Shown here: positions 27,058-39,375 of the stretch, in pieces
How positions within the stretch are numbered: position 1 is the stretch's first letter
Layout: the number at the start of each line of letters is the position of its first letter
Source: Adineta ricciae
Lineage: Eukaryota > Rotifera > Eurotatoria > Adinetida > Adinetidae
Reading direction: 5' to 3'
Assembly: GCA_905250025.1 (NCBI GenBank)
Contig: CAJNOJ010000069.1
Span: 370,751-434,750 of the forward strand
Length of the DNA: 64,000 nt
Translations under genes and position numbers: made by a program
Notes under the pieces: model-generated
The model's database searches: none
Seen by the model: only the letters and a program-made list of their open reading frames with translations
What the model was told of the DNA's origin: nothing

Positions 27058-29418
27058 ATGGCGGAAGATTTTGATATGGAGAGTTTACTTGAGTCAATGA
27101 ATTTGACTGGTCAATCGCAACCAACAACAATGCCTAACGTATCTGATCCATCTCTGGATAATCAGGTAAATCCAAAGATAATAGATTGATTGTTTCGAAT
27201 ATCTGTTTTTGTCAGATCTTAAATGATTTAACTTTTGGGTCGGATGCTTTTCTCAGCTTGAATTCAACATCGTCGGATGATATTCACAATGCTCTTATCG
27301 ATTCACCTTCAGCTTGTAAGTATTTATCTTTATATCATAAAATCACCTGGATGACGTCATGTGGACGTTTACCATCATAGTGAGAGGATCGTTTGTTTCC
27401 ATTGACAAGCAGACAAACTAACTGCAAAGGATCTAAATATCCATCTTTGGAATAAACCAAAGAGATACCAACTGATATAATTTCTGAAATTCATGTAAAT
27501 CAGTGTATAAATTAAATTTGTTTTTGATCTTCTATAGTATTCACCACTACCCCGCAACACTCATTCGAGTCCGAAGACATAGCTTCATTAATTTCCTCGA
27601 ATATTGGTGAAGTGCCAAGACAAAACTCTATTGAAGATACCTTCGAACATATGAATATCAATCCATTGCCAACAGGTAGGAGAATCGGTTTCCTATGATC
27701 TAACAACAAAATACTTTTTTTGAAAAGATTTTATGTTGTCGTCATCATTTTCCACTCAAGTTGGCAGTTCGCCTGTGGAGCCCCAGGCATTTGATAGTAA
27801 GGAATCAGACAATTCCCGTCGATGTAATCATATTTCGTCTTCTAGATGTTGCTGCTGCTCGACAATGTGTCCGAAATCAACAGCGGCTACACAAAAATGC
27901 GTCGAAATTGAAAAAGAACTCTGGTAGATAAACTGATGTGTTTTTACTTTCACACATTTCTATTCGATTTACTTTTAGCTGGCCGTCATACTTCTTCGTC
28001 CGTCGCTCCAATTGATATACTTGCTTGTATGTTGACAGTTGACAATCACATGTTGATGATGACTTGTCCTTCCTTTTTTCAGCGTATGGTGGATGTCAAC
28101 CTTGTTCATCAATTCAAATCAATACTGAGTTTGATTTTCAACAGCAATGTATGTTCGAATGCTTTGTCTTTCTTTGACGAAACATCACTTTTGCTCTTTG
28201 TAGTGCTTCAATTCGACTCACTCGATTCGAAACAGATCAAAATTCGATGTCAACCACGAAAGCAATTTCGCCCACGGACGCAGAATGAAAGCAAAACTGC
28301 CACACACTATCTTCGTTGTGAACAACTCAGCGAACATGAATATCCCACCATTGATGTATGGTGCTCAGCAGATTTGTATTTCTAAAAGAAATCAATTCTT
28401 TGCTTTGCAGATCTCTCCAAAATGGCCTATGGAATCGGTCAATAACATCATTGAAGTTACCCTTGTCGCCAAGGATAAACAGCCTCATTGTTACACGATC
28501 GATAACAGGCAATGTCAACCTAGATACGAGGAAAATACCTTAATTTTCCGTTTGAATGAACCGCAATCCTTATATTTTCGCGTAACACCTGAGGATATAT
28601 CAAAAGGATATAAAAGGTATATTTCACTTTGAACCATCGGATGTGTCCAATGACGATTGATTTGCTTACTATTTTTAGCTTCATGATTGAATACATCAAA
28701 GGTAAACAGGATGACTTTCTCACCAAAAATTTAATTAAACAACGCGAATTGGAACAATCAATGCTACGGTTCACACGCTATTTCGAAACGGAAAAAGACA
28801 GTTTTCAACGTGATGAAGATAGTGTGGCATATTCTTGCGTTATGACGGAAGGTGAGAAATGATTCACGTTCAAGAAAGAGATTTCTATTGAAAATCTTCA
28901 GGTTATGGCGATGTCTGTGTGGAACATATCGGCCCACAGTATGGGCCCATATGTGGGAATGAAAGAGTGTATGCTGTATTGAAAGGTCGTGTGCTGAAGG
29001 ATGACATCACCGTATTCGTCGGAATCGGAGCCACAACCTGGCGACAATCAGTATCATTCACGAAGAGTGGAAATGTTATCTACTTTTCGATGCCACCATT
29101 TCCATGTCCACAAGTTGATCAGGGTGTTGCATATATAGAAATCTTTTACAAAGGAGAAGAGCTTCATAAATCGAATTATCTATACAATGGTTCATTAGAT
29201 CGTAAGTCCTCCGATTTCTTTCATTCATCTTCATTGGCTTGTTCTCTTCTGTAGAAGTACTAGCAGCACTCAATTTGGGCAATTCAAATGCAGTAACAAA
29301 TGCTTCATCACTCTCGAATACATACGATGTATTAGAGATGATCTCAGCTACCGGTGTGCGTCCAGTCATTTCATCATCCAGAACGGCTAAGCGTCCCAAA
29401 CGTTTAGTCCATTCTTAA
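27058..29418 (+). CDS. Rel-homology (NF-kB-like) transcription factor, copy 1
   Basis: Exons: 27058-27165, 27216-27315, 27538-27675, 27728-27796, 27846-27923, 27979-28026, 28083-28148, 28204-28355, 28411-28616, 28679-28851, 28902-29201, 29255-29418. The long, Ser/acidic N-terminus (MAEDFDMESLLESMNLTG) looks like an activation region. The DNA-binding half of the Rel domain begins QFRPRTQNESKTATHYLRC (recognition loop RxRxxxE), then EYPTIDISPKWP and NIIEVTLVAKDKQPHCYT. The dimerisation half is HIGPQYGPICGNERVYAVLK, WRQSVSFTKSGNVIYFSMPP and YIEIFYKGEELHKSNY. A basic AKRPKR near the end is a likely nuclear localisation signal. There are no ankyrin repeats. The loop lacks the Tyr and redox-sensitive Cys of classical RFRYxCEG. 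NFAT is less likely because of the GPxCGNExVY block. Confidence 0.83.
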
Positions 29419-30962
29419 ATGAACATGCGCTATGGTATGGTGAAACCGACTGGCTTTATTTTCGTATTATTACAAATTATATTCTACTTTGGATAAAATA
29501 TCTGGTTGAGATTGATTTGGATATCAGAACGCTTTCGTGTATTTACCGTTGAACTTAGAAATTAGTACGGTTTTTTTTTCAAAGAAAAGAGACCTACACT
29601 CTACTTTTGTGTTCTTTACATTCATTTCTATTTTCTGCTCTGTCATGTGTGGATGCGCTTGTTGTACATATCGGTGCGAGTGTGAAAAAGATAAATAAAA
29701 ATAATCCATAAAATGTTGATGCCATGTTCAGAACGGGAAAGATGTATCGATCTGTGAATGACGACAGGTTTCTTCTATTAATGAAAACGTCAACTACTTT
29801 GCTTCATCTTTTCTGTTTTGGATGTGTGTAACCATTTAGTGACCAGAAAGGTCTTTTTTATCTGTGTCGACGGTGAACATCGAGTATTTGATTTATTATT
29901 CAATGAATCGATTATAGCAGATGATGATGTTCTTCTCCTCTGTGAATTCACTTTGAAAATTATCGTCGAAACGAACTATTCACTTGTACTGTAGATATTC
30001 AGCATCGTATAGAAATCGATACATGTTTCTACTGCTTAATCGTGGGATAGCAGTTATTCAAGATACATGATCCACAAAAAAACTGATATGAAATTGTCCT
30101 AGATAAGATAATGACTGGGGGGCGGTTCTTTTGGAATTTACAGTTTATTTTATAACGCCCTCAGAAGTCTTTGTCAGGTGTAGGCGACATTTGATACGAA
30201 TTTTAAGTATGTCTGTGCCTTGTGTTTGCTATAGACAATATCTTCGCTCGAAAAGAAAAGAGAAAAACAAGGGCACTGGGGCGGCGTAGGCACGTTATGT
30301 TTGAAACACGTCATTTCGTTTTTTCCCTTATCGGCAGTATATTAAAGTCAAGCGTTTGAATTTTTTTGCAACCACTTACAACACATATCAGCAGAGATCC
30401 AAAAAGAAATCTTCAGGTTGTTAGAACATCAGTTCATGGTCATTTCGTTACCTAAAAATTAGTTAGACTAGTATCTTATTTTTTCGACTTTCTTGGATTA
30501 TATGCTTCGAATTAATACCTGCATTACTAACAATTGTCACTGCATATTTATCACAATTGCTCATCAATCATCTTTAGTCGTTAAACCGTCCGATACTTAT
30601 TCAATGTGAATTAGTATGCATTCCCCGACTCGTTTGTTTGCTTATGACAAATGAAAAATATCGTATGAGTCAAGATGATGATTCATAGTTGCGCTGTACA
30701 AACACAACATGCGCTTGTGTAAGACACTTATGATCGGATTTTTCCGACCAGAGAACGGGAAAAAAGGGTTTTTTCATATCGCACACGTCCAAAACAAAGT
30801 ATTTATAGTAAGTCAATTGTCTACATATGCTTAAATTTCGCAAGCGAGAATAAATATCGCGCACATATACCAACGTCTCGACATACGTCTCGCTTTTATA
30901 CATTGCACGGTTTATAGTTCAGTCAACTTTTTCTCATACTGTACTTGCCGTTTTATTTATAG
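29419..30962. other. Intergenic region between the two Rel genes
   Basis: About 1.5 kb. It contains a poly(A) signal-like AATAAA near 29693 and is otherwise without exons that I can support. Confidence 0.5.
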
Positions 30963-32704
30963 ATGAATACTTTCACTGCTTTGACGCGCAAACCAAGCAA
31001 TGGTATCAATGATAAGATCCTATGCACGAATCACATTGACACACCCGATCTACAGACGCCAACAGTAAGTTCTATAAAAAGAATCTTAACTATCTTAATT
31101 GTCTTATCACATGTTTCTTTTAGAATCCTAGCCTATCCCCACTCACATGGGACATTATTCCAGACATTAGATTAGAAGACTATGACTTCGACTCTTTGGA
31201 TGATGTGTCGTTCGATGGCATAGTAATTTCACCCAACAGCAGTATGTCAAATATTATTATGAAAAAGATTGAATTGTAAATTTCATTTTTCCTTACCTAG
31301 AGTACCAAACTTCAAGTACAATCTCTCCAGTTTCTGGTCAAATTCGTATGTTCAAAACAAATAATACGCCTTCAGATTTTAAAAGTATCTTTGCTTTTTT
31401 CAGAGTCCAACAATGGTCAACAATCGTCTAGCGATCCGTTTGAAAACTTGCTGAGTAAATGACGTCTTTTTCATTATTTTGTTTTACCAAATGAGTTTTT
31501 ATTTATTTCAGAATCAAACTTACACTCTGTACGATCTAAACCTATTGAAATCATCTCACCTCCTCGTACTGAGTTTCGTCCTCGTACAGAACGAGAAAGT
31601 CGAGATTCCTCGCACTTCCTACGATGCAACAAGACAAGTAAACACGAACATCCTACCATAAAAGTACATCAAGACTTCCATCGTATAATCAATGTACTAT
31701 AGTTTATTCTTCTATTGTAGCTTCAATCAAATTGGCATCCCGGCCAAAACATTATCAAAGTGACTCTTGTCAAGGTGGATCATCAACCTCATGTCTATAC
31801 ACTCGAGAACAAAGAACGTAAAACTTCGCCTTCTGTATTCAAGACAAACGAGTCACATACCCTTTACTTCCATTTGACCAAAGAAGAGTGTGAAAAAGGC
31901 GAAAAAACGTGAGTTTGTTGTGCATGCCTATAGTTTAATGAAGTTCGTTCGTTTGCTTTCTAGACTCCACATCGAGTTCATCAAAGGGAAACAAGTTGGT
32001 GAAATCACCAAAGAAAAAATTTCGAAGGAACAACTGAACCTATCCAAACTTTCTTTTACATGTATGTATCATCTTTCTGATGGCACCTATGTAGCCGATG
32101 AAGATACTACTGCTTATTCTGATACAATGGCTGAGAGTAAGATTAGCAACGAATAATCTTTCGATTTGATTATCAATGTATTTTTTGTTTAGAATACGGT
32201 GAATTCAAAATCTTGGATGTCTTTCAAAAGTATGGCCCAATGTGCGGCAATCAAAAGGTGTGCATAGAAACCAAGGGCCCTCTCCCGAAAGACTACAAAC
32301 AAAACCTCGCTTTGATAATTCAAGATAACGGTCGTGATTTCTTGATTCCCGTCAAAAAGATGCAAAAGAACGGAAACAACTTCACCTTCCTCATGCCGAA
32401 ATATCTGAATCCATCCTGCGAGCGTGCCACTGTTCGTATCAGGATCGAATACGAGCAAGATGTGATCTACGAAGATGGCTATACGTATTTGAGAAGTTTA
32501 GATCGTATGTAGAGCGAATGTTTCCTTTAACTGTTAATCATTAACGTTTTTTTTTCAGGAGAATTTGCGAACAACCAAACAGACGGATACGTTGCGCCGA
32601 GTACAATTACTGGACAGCTGCATGGCGATTACTCTCAAGTTTTCGATTTTCTCACCGATACGTTGGCAATAAGTCCGCCGGCGAAACGCCCTCGATCGTC
32701 ATGA
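30963..32704 (+). CDS. Rel-homology (NF-kB-like) transcription factor, copy 2
   Basis: Tandem paralog of the gene at 27058. Starts MNTFTALTRKPSNG at 30963, with a shorter acidic N-terminus (DIRLEDYDFDSLDDVSFDG). The Rel domain has the same recognition loop (EFRPRTERESRDSSHFLRC), then EHPTIKLQSNWHPG and NIIKVTLVKVDHQPHVYT. Further blocks are HIEFIKGKQVGEITKEKIS, FQKYGPMCGNQKVCIETKG and FTFLMPKYLNPSCERATV. It ends SPPAKRPRSS, with a short basic signal at the terminus. Intron positions and phases in the Rel domain match copy 1: phase 0 after PTIK, phase 2 before HIEF, phase 1 before YGEF, and phase 1 after SLD. This supports tandem duplication. There are no ankyrin repeats and no signal peptide. 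Confidence 0.83.
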
Positions 32705-33195
32705 GTCGATAGGCTTGACAAAACCATGTATATTACTCAAGAAGTCCCCGAGCGATTACAGTTTTTGGAACTTTTTAGTCCTTTTCAAACAGCGCGGAGT
32801 TAATGTGCATTTGTGATCTTTTATATACGAAGAGAAAAATTATATCTCTTTTGTACGTGTGTTTTCTATTCGCTGCACTTGCTTTGATCGTTGTCTGTCA
32901 AATGTATATTGATAGCTTAGTAGGAGTGAAATATGTATCTGTATTCAAATCATGATGTACAATTTATCGGAGGGTATGCAATTAAAATGAATTGATCTCT
33001 TCAGTAGCTGAAGTTCTCTGTAAGCACCTGTATGTGCGCGAGAGAAGTCTGCTGATCGCTATCGACTTCAGCGTCAACATAGACGAACAAAAATATCAAG
33101 AATGAAAGAATTAATCGAAAGAGTTTATTGTGCTTTTAAAGCTCGAATAACAATATAAAAAAAAAAGAACGAAGTATTTTTCAGTTCATTGTTTT
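32705..33195. other. Convergent 3' intergenic region
   Basis: 3' flanks of Rel copy 2 (+) and the inhibitor gene (-). No other feature was recognised. Confidence 0.45.
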
Positions 33196-33799
33196 TTAAC
33201 CAACTTTGGGCTCTTCAACGATAACATCATTATCGTCAACAAATAAAATCACCCGTGATTCATCATGCTCCGTGGTTGATGATGTGCCTTTTTTCATAAC
33301 CTTGATATTCGAATAGCCTATATTGAAAATCGAACGGTATGATTTTCCACGCAATTTTCTTCTTCTAACCTCTAGCTTTAATGTATTCTTCGGCATCATG
33401 ACGTGATTTACCGACTAGATCAGGCCATGATGTTGCCAGGACTTTTGCATCACTCTAAAAGTAAACAGTTTGTTTTTTTCTCTCTCAAAAACTCTTCTGT
33501 AAGTTAATTACTTGTTGTGCAGAATCTTGATAACCACCAGGTGGCGTTGTGATTTCACTTTTTTGGATGGAGCTATCTTGTTCCTTATCGAATTTTTTTT
33601 GCTTACTATCAATATTCTGCTCAGTTTTCGGTTTATCATCCTAAAAGAGAGATTTAGACATAGTTTCTTCATTTCCTCGTCCTACGTTGTCTTTCGATGC
33701 CTGTTCATTGTCTGTACCACGAATTGCATCAACAACTGTATGTGCAACTTGTTGCACTAAATCACCAGCTTGTGACAGAGCGTTTTTAATTGGTTCCAT
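33196..33799 (-). CDS. Potato inhibitor I family (CI-2/eglin-like) protein with amphipathic N-terminal extension
   Basis: Family I13 serine-protease inhibitors include chymotrypsin inhibitor 2 and leech eglin C. Four exons: start 33799; introns at about 33640-33684, 33456-33512 and 33320-33370. The N-terminus MEPIKNALSQAGDLVQQVAH is followed by a Lys/Gln/Asp-rich linker. The C-terminal 65 residues are the inhibitor domain: SWPDLVGKSRHDAEEYIKAR, then GYSNIKVMKKGTSSTTEHDE, and SRVILFVDDNDVIVEEPKVG to the stop. SWPxLVGK, the RVxxFVD strand and the terminal PxVG are diagnostic. The reactive loop aligns Thr at P1 and keeps the first loop-supporting Arg but not the second. There is no signal peptide, so an intracellular role is likely. 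Known I13 members are from plants, leeches and some other lineages; horizontal origin is possible but unproven. Confidence 0.82.
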
Positions 33800-34035
33800 T
33801 GCAGTCTGTTTTCTTCTAAAACCATACAAGAATTACAATCATTTCGTTAAAGACTAACACGAAAAAAGAAACGCCGAAAATTAAATCGTTATTTATTATG
33901 AATGTATATGTGTATTTACAGGAATACATTGACAATAGTGAAAGACATACACATTCATTTCTAATTACAATCGTGAGATGTCCTGAGAGAGAGAGATCTT
34001 GTTCAATCTGACATTGAAGTGTGTGTTTTCTTAGT

Positions 34036-35290
34036 TCACTGATGTCGATAGTAATTCATCATTGGATGTGTATGCCACGACCATTTTGCTTTCTGAGCGA
34101 GAATATCGTTGCGTAGGTTTTGAGCGAAACAAATACCGAGTATCTAACAGAAGAAAAGTTCTACAGATGAAAAAGTAAAACCGGAAAGTTCATTACTTGT
34201 AAAACAGCAAGAACAGCAACAACTATTGCGACGGGGAGAATATGTCGTTCAAACCAGTGTGAAGCTTTTGGTAAACAACCTTCTGTATAGATCATATGTG
34301 TAGCCTGAAATCAAATATTTCTTTTTCGGACAACTTCAAATTCACTCTTACTGCCGACGGTTCCAACGTTCCATATCCACATTGCTTGTTATTCTGAAAG
34401 CAGACAAATTACGAATGGATTCGTTTCTCCAGTCATCTCTTACATGAAAATATTCAACGCGACAGCAACTCGCCGGCACACCACACGCTTCGACACTTCC
34501 AACAATTTTCGATGAACAATTAAAGTAGACATTACTTTCCCAATTACGATAATTGTTCACTCCACAGCAATGTAACCAATCACGTTGGATCCAATCGATC
34601 ATATTCTGTAAATCAGGATCATCACGATAACTTTGAATCATGATCATCAATTGCTTTTCGCCTTCGTTTTTAACCTATAATCAGTTACAAAACATTTTGA
34701 AGTTAGTCTGGAGATGAAAAAGAACTCAAACCTTTTCACGATAAATGAAAACTAATGTACCAAACGCAAGTTGGATAAAGAAGATAACTGCCAAAGCAAA
34801 ACTGAACTACAATTTAGAAATCGGTTATATTTTCGATGAAATAAAGATGTGTTCTGTCGACATACGAAAAGTAATAAACATGTATTTTCTCGTAATGATC
34901 CAACACAGCCAGTAAATCCAATACAGAACATGAATATTCCTACAAGGACGAACAGTAAGGCAGGATCGAAGAATAACGTTCCACCCATTGTTAAACGACC
35001 AAAGTTGTCGAATGTGTCCTTTTCAATCCAAGCATAGATGCCAATGGCAGCAATCATAAATCCAAGGATCTGAAAAACAAAATAAATACGACGTTTTTTT
35101 GCAAAGAACAATTGGCTCAAGTTCCTTTACCCAAAAGAGAATATTGAAGCCAAACATTAAGTATCTAAATGGAAGAAAGCGTAGAACAGAAGCCTCTAGA
35201 AACATTCACTTGACCATACTTAATACATCGACTGATTTCCGTTTGGTCGCGTCGTGTTTTACGCACGACTTTTTTCGTTCGAGGAGCCAT
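34036..35290 (-). CDS. Tetraspanin of the TspanC8 group (TSPAN5/14/17/33-like)
   Basis: Four-pass membrane scaffold. TspanC8 members escort ADAM10 to the surface and so influence Notch shedding. Start at 35290 (MAPRTKKVVRKTRRDQTEIS, then CIKYLMFGFNILFW). TM1 is LGFMIAAIGIYAW, TM2 DPALLFVLVGIFMFCIGF, TM3 FALAVIFFIQLAFGTLVFIY, and TM4 LPVAIVVAVLAVLQILGICF. The large loop carries CCGVNNYRNW, YFNC, ACGVPASCC, QCGYG and EGC: eight cysteines, the defining TspanC8 number. GCxG-type motif CVGSLRENT follows TM2. The C-terminus is NLRNDILAQKAKWSWHTHPM and ends YYRHQ. About seven short introns. Complete. Confidence 0.9.
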
Positions 35291-37144
35291 ACGTACGAAA
35301 GTCTATCGAAGTAATGAATTACTCTTCTTGATGATCGAATAGACGACCTCGAAAATTGTTGGTATCTTTCATCTATAATGTTATAATTCACGTGAATCTA
35401 TTCCAAGGAAAGTTTATTTACTTGCTTACATATACAACAGATGCTTCTTCTTTCACTCGGTATAATCCTTCTCTACCAATGAGCAGAACGGATGTGAACA
35501 AAACGATAGATGTCCTCAGACAATCGATTGAACGGTTACCAGTCAGGATCACGTAACGACCGAAATCGAATACAGTATTTACTGCAGTGACAATCAAATT
35601 CAATTCCTCAGAAACAATGAGATGAGATGTCAGACTGCCTTTTAGTCATTCATAATATTCAGTAGGTGTTTGTCACGTAAATAAATTTTTTAACAGATAT
35701 AAACTTCCTGCACATAGTGAGTAAGAAAATCTGTCAAATATTAGTCTATGCAATGCTCGCAACGTCTGTTTCCTTCGGAATGCACAATACTAACTAGCAG
35801 ATATGACGGACTTGCAAGTGTATCATTAGTGAACTCAACGGAGAAATTTTTCAAACAGTGTGAGGAGAGAATAACAAATGAAGAACGTATTTCTACCAGC
35901 AAAATCAGAATTGATTGATTAACAGTTCAGAAAATGAACCGAAACATTTGAAAGTATTGGCTAACATTCATTCGTAAACGATGACACACGCCGTATGAGC
36001 ACATATAAATGAGGAATGAATGTAAATTTTCGATTCTGAAAAGAAAACATTCGCAGTCAAGGAATGAACCTAATCGGTAAACCATAACGATGGAGATATT
36101 GTTATTAAAGTTTTAGAACTTCTATCAATTCATGCCAGTCTCAAGATAAAAATAAAACAATTGTTTTTTCAACATTATTGCGATTAGAATTCTTTAATGA
36201 ACAGATATATGGAGTGTGGGCTTGTCATTCATTATGCATAAGTTGATTATTTTAATGATTAACTTGCCTCCTTGGTTTGAGCGTGGAAACGAACTGACGT
36301 CACCTCGGTTTTTCTATGTAATCTTCTACTCTACTTATGTTTATGGTATCAATTTAGTAGAAAGATAAATACTTAAAAATAAGAACATACTGTGTCGTTT
36401 TTCCTCGCTATTTTCTTAGATCAACAACAAATTGAGCACCTACATATGTTTCTTAAACACCTACCCACTTTTATACGTATATCTTTTTCTATCTCTCTCC
36501 ATTTCTCCCTCTATATATATCCATACAGAAGGAACGAACCTGACACTACCGCATAAAATATCACTTCGGTAAGTAATAATAGAACTTCACGACAAATACG
36601 ATTCACTTTTAGTCGATCCCACTGATATGATCTTCGGAGGCTTAAACTCATCGAATTCGAATGGAAATACCTGAATATCTCGAAGGATCTCTTCCTTTTT
36701 TCTTCTTCTGAACTTTGCCCAGGTTCGTCCCAAAACAAATTCTCTAAGGCTGCGAGACATGGTCAAATACGGGGGATTTGATTGATGCATTATTTTCATG
36801 TTTAATCAGCTTTCGTTGACATTTCCATTGTCATATTTCTGTAAATCCCTTGCATGAGATTATTCCATCATCGTTCGAGATGAAAAGACGGCTGGTGAAT
36901 TCTCCTTTTCAAATTGTTGGATTGATTTACAGCTGTGCAATTTATATATTTTGAGTACAAAAGAAAATACAACTCTTTCACTGCGACGTACCGAACTGTA
37001 TAGTTCTTTTTTCTTCCCTTTTAATACAAAGAGCTTTGCCTATAAGCAACAAAAACAATAAGAAATGTAGTTTTCACTTAATGCTTTCTTTTTTGTTGTT
37101 TCATACTTTCAGATATCAATTTGATTAAACGAAAGAACAGCACG
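35291..37144. other. Intergenic region between divergent tetraspanin and peptide-precursor genes
   Basis: About 1.85 kb without a gene I can support. A 70-codon minus-strand frame at 36587-36799 (includes SLREFVLGRTWAKFRRRKK) has no recognised family and no splice partners. Confidence 0.45.
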
Positions 37145-37543
37145 ATGAAAACCGTTATTATCTTCTTAGTCATCGTTATCGTATCTACTCTCATAAGCAC
37201 CATCGATGCCAATGATCGTCAAACAGTATGTCGAAGAAAAGAAAACACGATGAAAGAATGTAACACAATATTTTCTAGTTTTCAGCATACTTATCCGAAG
37301 ATCGGCTTTTGGATTCGTTAATAGAAATGAAATGGCGTGAATATTTATTGAAGAAGTACAAACAATTGAAAGACGACTCACCCAAATTCAAAACCAATCG
37401 GTTTCAGCAAGAAAGTAATGAAGAAAACCGAGGACGAACATGTAAGCATTCATTTTCTTGAACTTTAACTCACGGATAATTCCACCGTTTTCCTTTCAGT
37501 CGTTCGTCGAAAATTAGTTGGCATCAGCGACAATCCATTTTAA
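37145..37543 (+). CDS. Small secreted peptide precursor, copy 1
   Basis: Three exons, 37145-37225, 37279-37441 and 37500-37543, encode 95 residues. Exon 1 (27 codons) is a signal peptide, MKTVIIFLVIVIVSTLISTI then DANDRQT. Exon 2 is a hydrophilic spacer, FSAYLSEDRLLDSLIEMKWR ... QQESNEENRGRT. Exon 3 encodes FVRRKLVGISDNPF and the stop. The tribasic RRK is a plausible prohormone-convertase site that would free a C-terminal peptide ending in free Phe; there is no amidation Gly. A paralog with the same exon lengths and phases lies 1.8 kb downstream. I do not recognise the family; neuropeptide or secreted regulatory peptide is an inference from architecture. Confidence 0.75.
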
Positions 37544-39375
37544 ACCGGTTCTATCATCAATGACGCGAATATTACTCATTCATTTTTTTTTCAGTATTTT
37601 CTGTCGTTTTTTGTTTGTTCGATTCGAATACCTTGGAGCTGTTTCAACTTCTCTTACCGATATAAAAATGAATGCGTACATTTTTCCTGATACGAAATCG
37701 TACCTTTTGTTTTCTGTCATCGTTTTCATATCTTTCGAGCAACACAACGAATCATTCTCAAACGTGTTTCAATATATCACTTTCTCGTTTAAAGACATTT
37801 TCAGTTTGCAGCCATTGTTCTTTTCATCAGCAAACATGAATTTCGACAACAAACTAATATTTGCGTGAATGAATAACTACTTGTCTATATGTACTTTTCT
37901 ACGTGAGACATGGGAAATGATACAACAGAAGGCGGATGCAAAACATAGGACAGATTGAATGTGTCATTAGTAAATAACACTTTTATCTTACATATGGATT
38001 CCGGTTTGCTCATACGAAGGATTCGAAGGCACGACGTTCGAAGAATTCTTGGAGGACGGAAGTACGCTTATGTAGAGAATACATGAAATATGGAGATGAG
38101 TTTATTTGTTTTCACGAAAACCGAGAACATAGTCCTTTTAGAGCACGCACATCCCGCAAAGTTCATTTCATATGTAAATGAGACAGAAGTTAACCTGAGA
38201 AATGTTTCTATTTCAAATTCATGAATTATTCAGCGCGGTTAAACGAGAATGTATTAATAGATTTTCGAAAACAGTCCGCCTTCTTTTAGGTAGAAGCATT
38301 TGTGTTACTGTTCATTGTTGTATAGGACTACGACACTTTCGACAGTCTATGTGGATGATGAACGATTGAACAATAGCTATTCTTTTCTCGTTTTCATCGT
38401 GTAAATGAAGCTTCGGATCAAAATGGGATCATAGAGACCGACCAGTTCACATCATTTCGATTTCCGTAATCACTTAGTTATTATTTCTCAATAAAGCGCG
38501 AGAGCAAAGTATGAAGTAGAGTTTCCTCATTTCTATACACATTATTCGGTGATCCTAAAGGATAATGTACTTTGCTTTGCAAGGTGCTACCATCAGCCTG
38601 ACGTCTGCAAATATACGGCGCGTGAATTTGTTCTGTTTGCTATGAGTGTTCATTCATCATTAATGCAAGATGTTTAATTATTTATCTAATAAATTTTTTA
38701 TTGTAGACTTTAACATCTTGCGACCGAGAAGTTTGTTCAGTGGAACTTTTATCGTCTGTACTTCAGGTGAAAACGCCTGCTATGTGTCATCTAATTAAGT
38801 GAACTTCAAACGAGGTTCTTCAAGTGAACTATTAAAACAGTATCAATTCGCTTTCTGATCGATCACAAGATACAGCGCATCACTGATGTTAAAGTCATGC
38901 TATTCCACTGCAGTGAATGTTGCTGTAAAGTGAAGTCTTAGCATTATTTTTGTTTTATTCGTTAAATAAATGCAAAGAAAGTAATCATCAGCGACCATGT
39001 TAATAACAAACGAAGATTAGATGCGTCATTGCTAATAAGCATTACAATAGAATGAAGAAATTACAGATAAGAAAACAAAAGTTTGAATTAGCGGTGATTT
39101 TACGGATGATGATGACGCTATGGGTAAGATGCGTCATAGCCTACCTGAATGGTGATAAGTGTAGGCAAAATAATACAATAAGTAGAAAAAGAAGGTATTA
39201 ATCCGCCGGATATGCATCACCGGTTATTATAAAGATATCGAAAAATAAAAATGTTTTCGTTTGTATTAACATTATACATATATTTTCTCACACAATTGCG
39301 AAGCACAGTCAATCAGTATCGGTAAGTTCTTGAGGGTGTATTGTACTAGTTAACTTTGGCCTTTACCCAATTTAG
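37544..39375. other. Interval between the two peptide-precursor genes
   Basis: About 1.8 kb. I searched for a third copy of the RRKxVGxSDxPF exon and saw none. A 10-bp inverted repeat, GCAAGATGTT/AACATCTTGC, lies around 38663-38725 with an AT-rich spacer. Otherwise nothing was recognised. Confidence 0.45.

Noticed and set aside
27797..27845. Cys-rich segment (RCCCCSTMC) as a possible metal-binding motif in Rel copy 1
   Set aside because: The segment begins in a well-formed 49-nt intron (GTAAGG...TTCTAG). Splicing it out is the only way to join in frame to the next exons.
36587..36799. Minus-strand 70-codon frame with a basic segment FRRRKKEEIL
   Set aside because: It may be a lone exon, but there is no family resemblance, signal peptide or neighbouring exon to support a gene.
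38655..38730. Inverted repeat GCAAGATGTT/AACATCTTGC as a possible mobile-element terminus
   Set aside because: Only 10 bp, with no target-site duplication or internal coding; more likely chance in AT-rich DNA.
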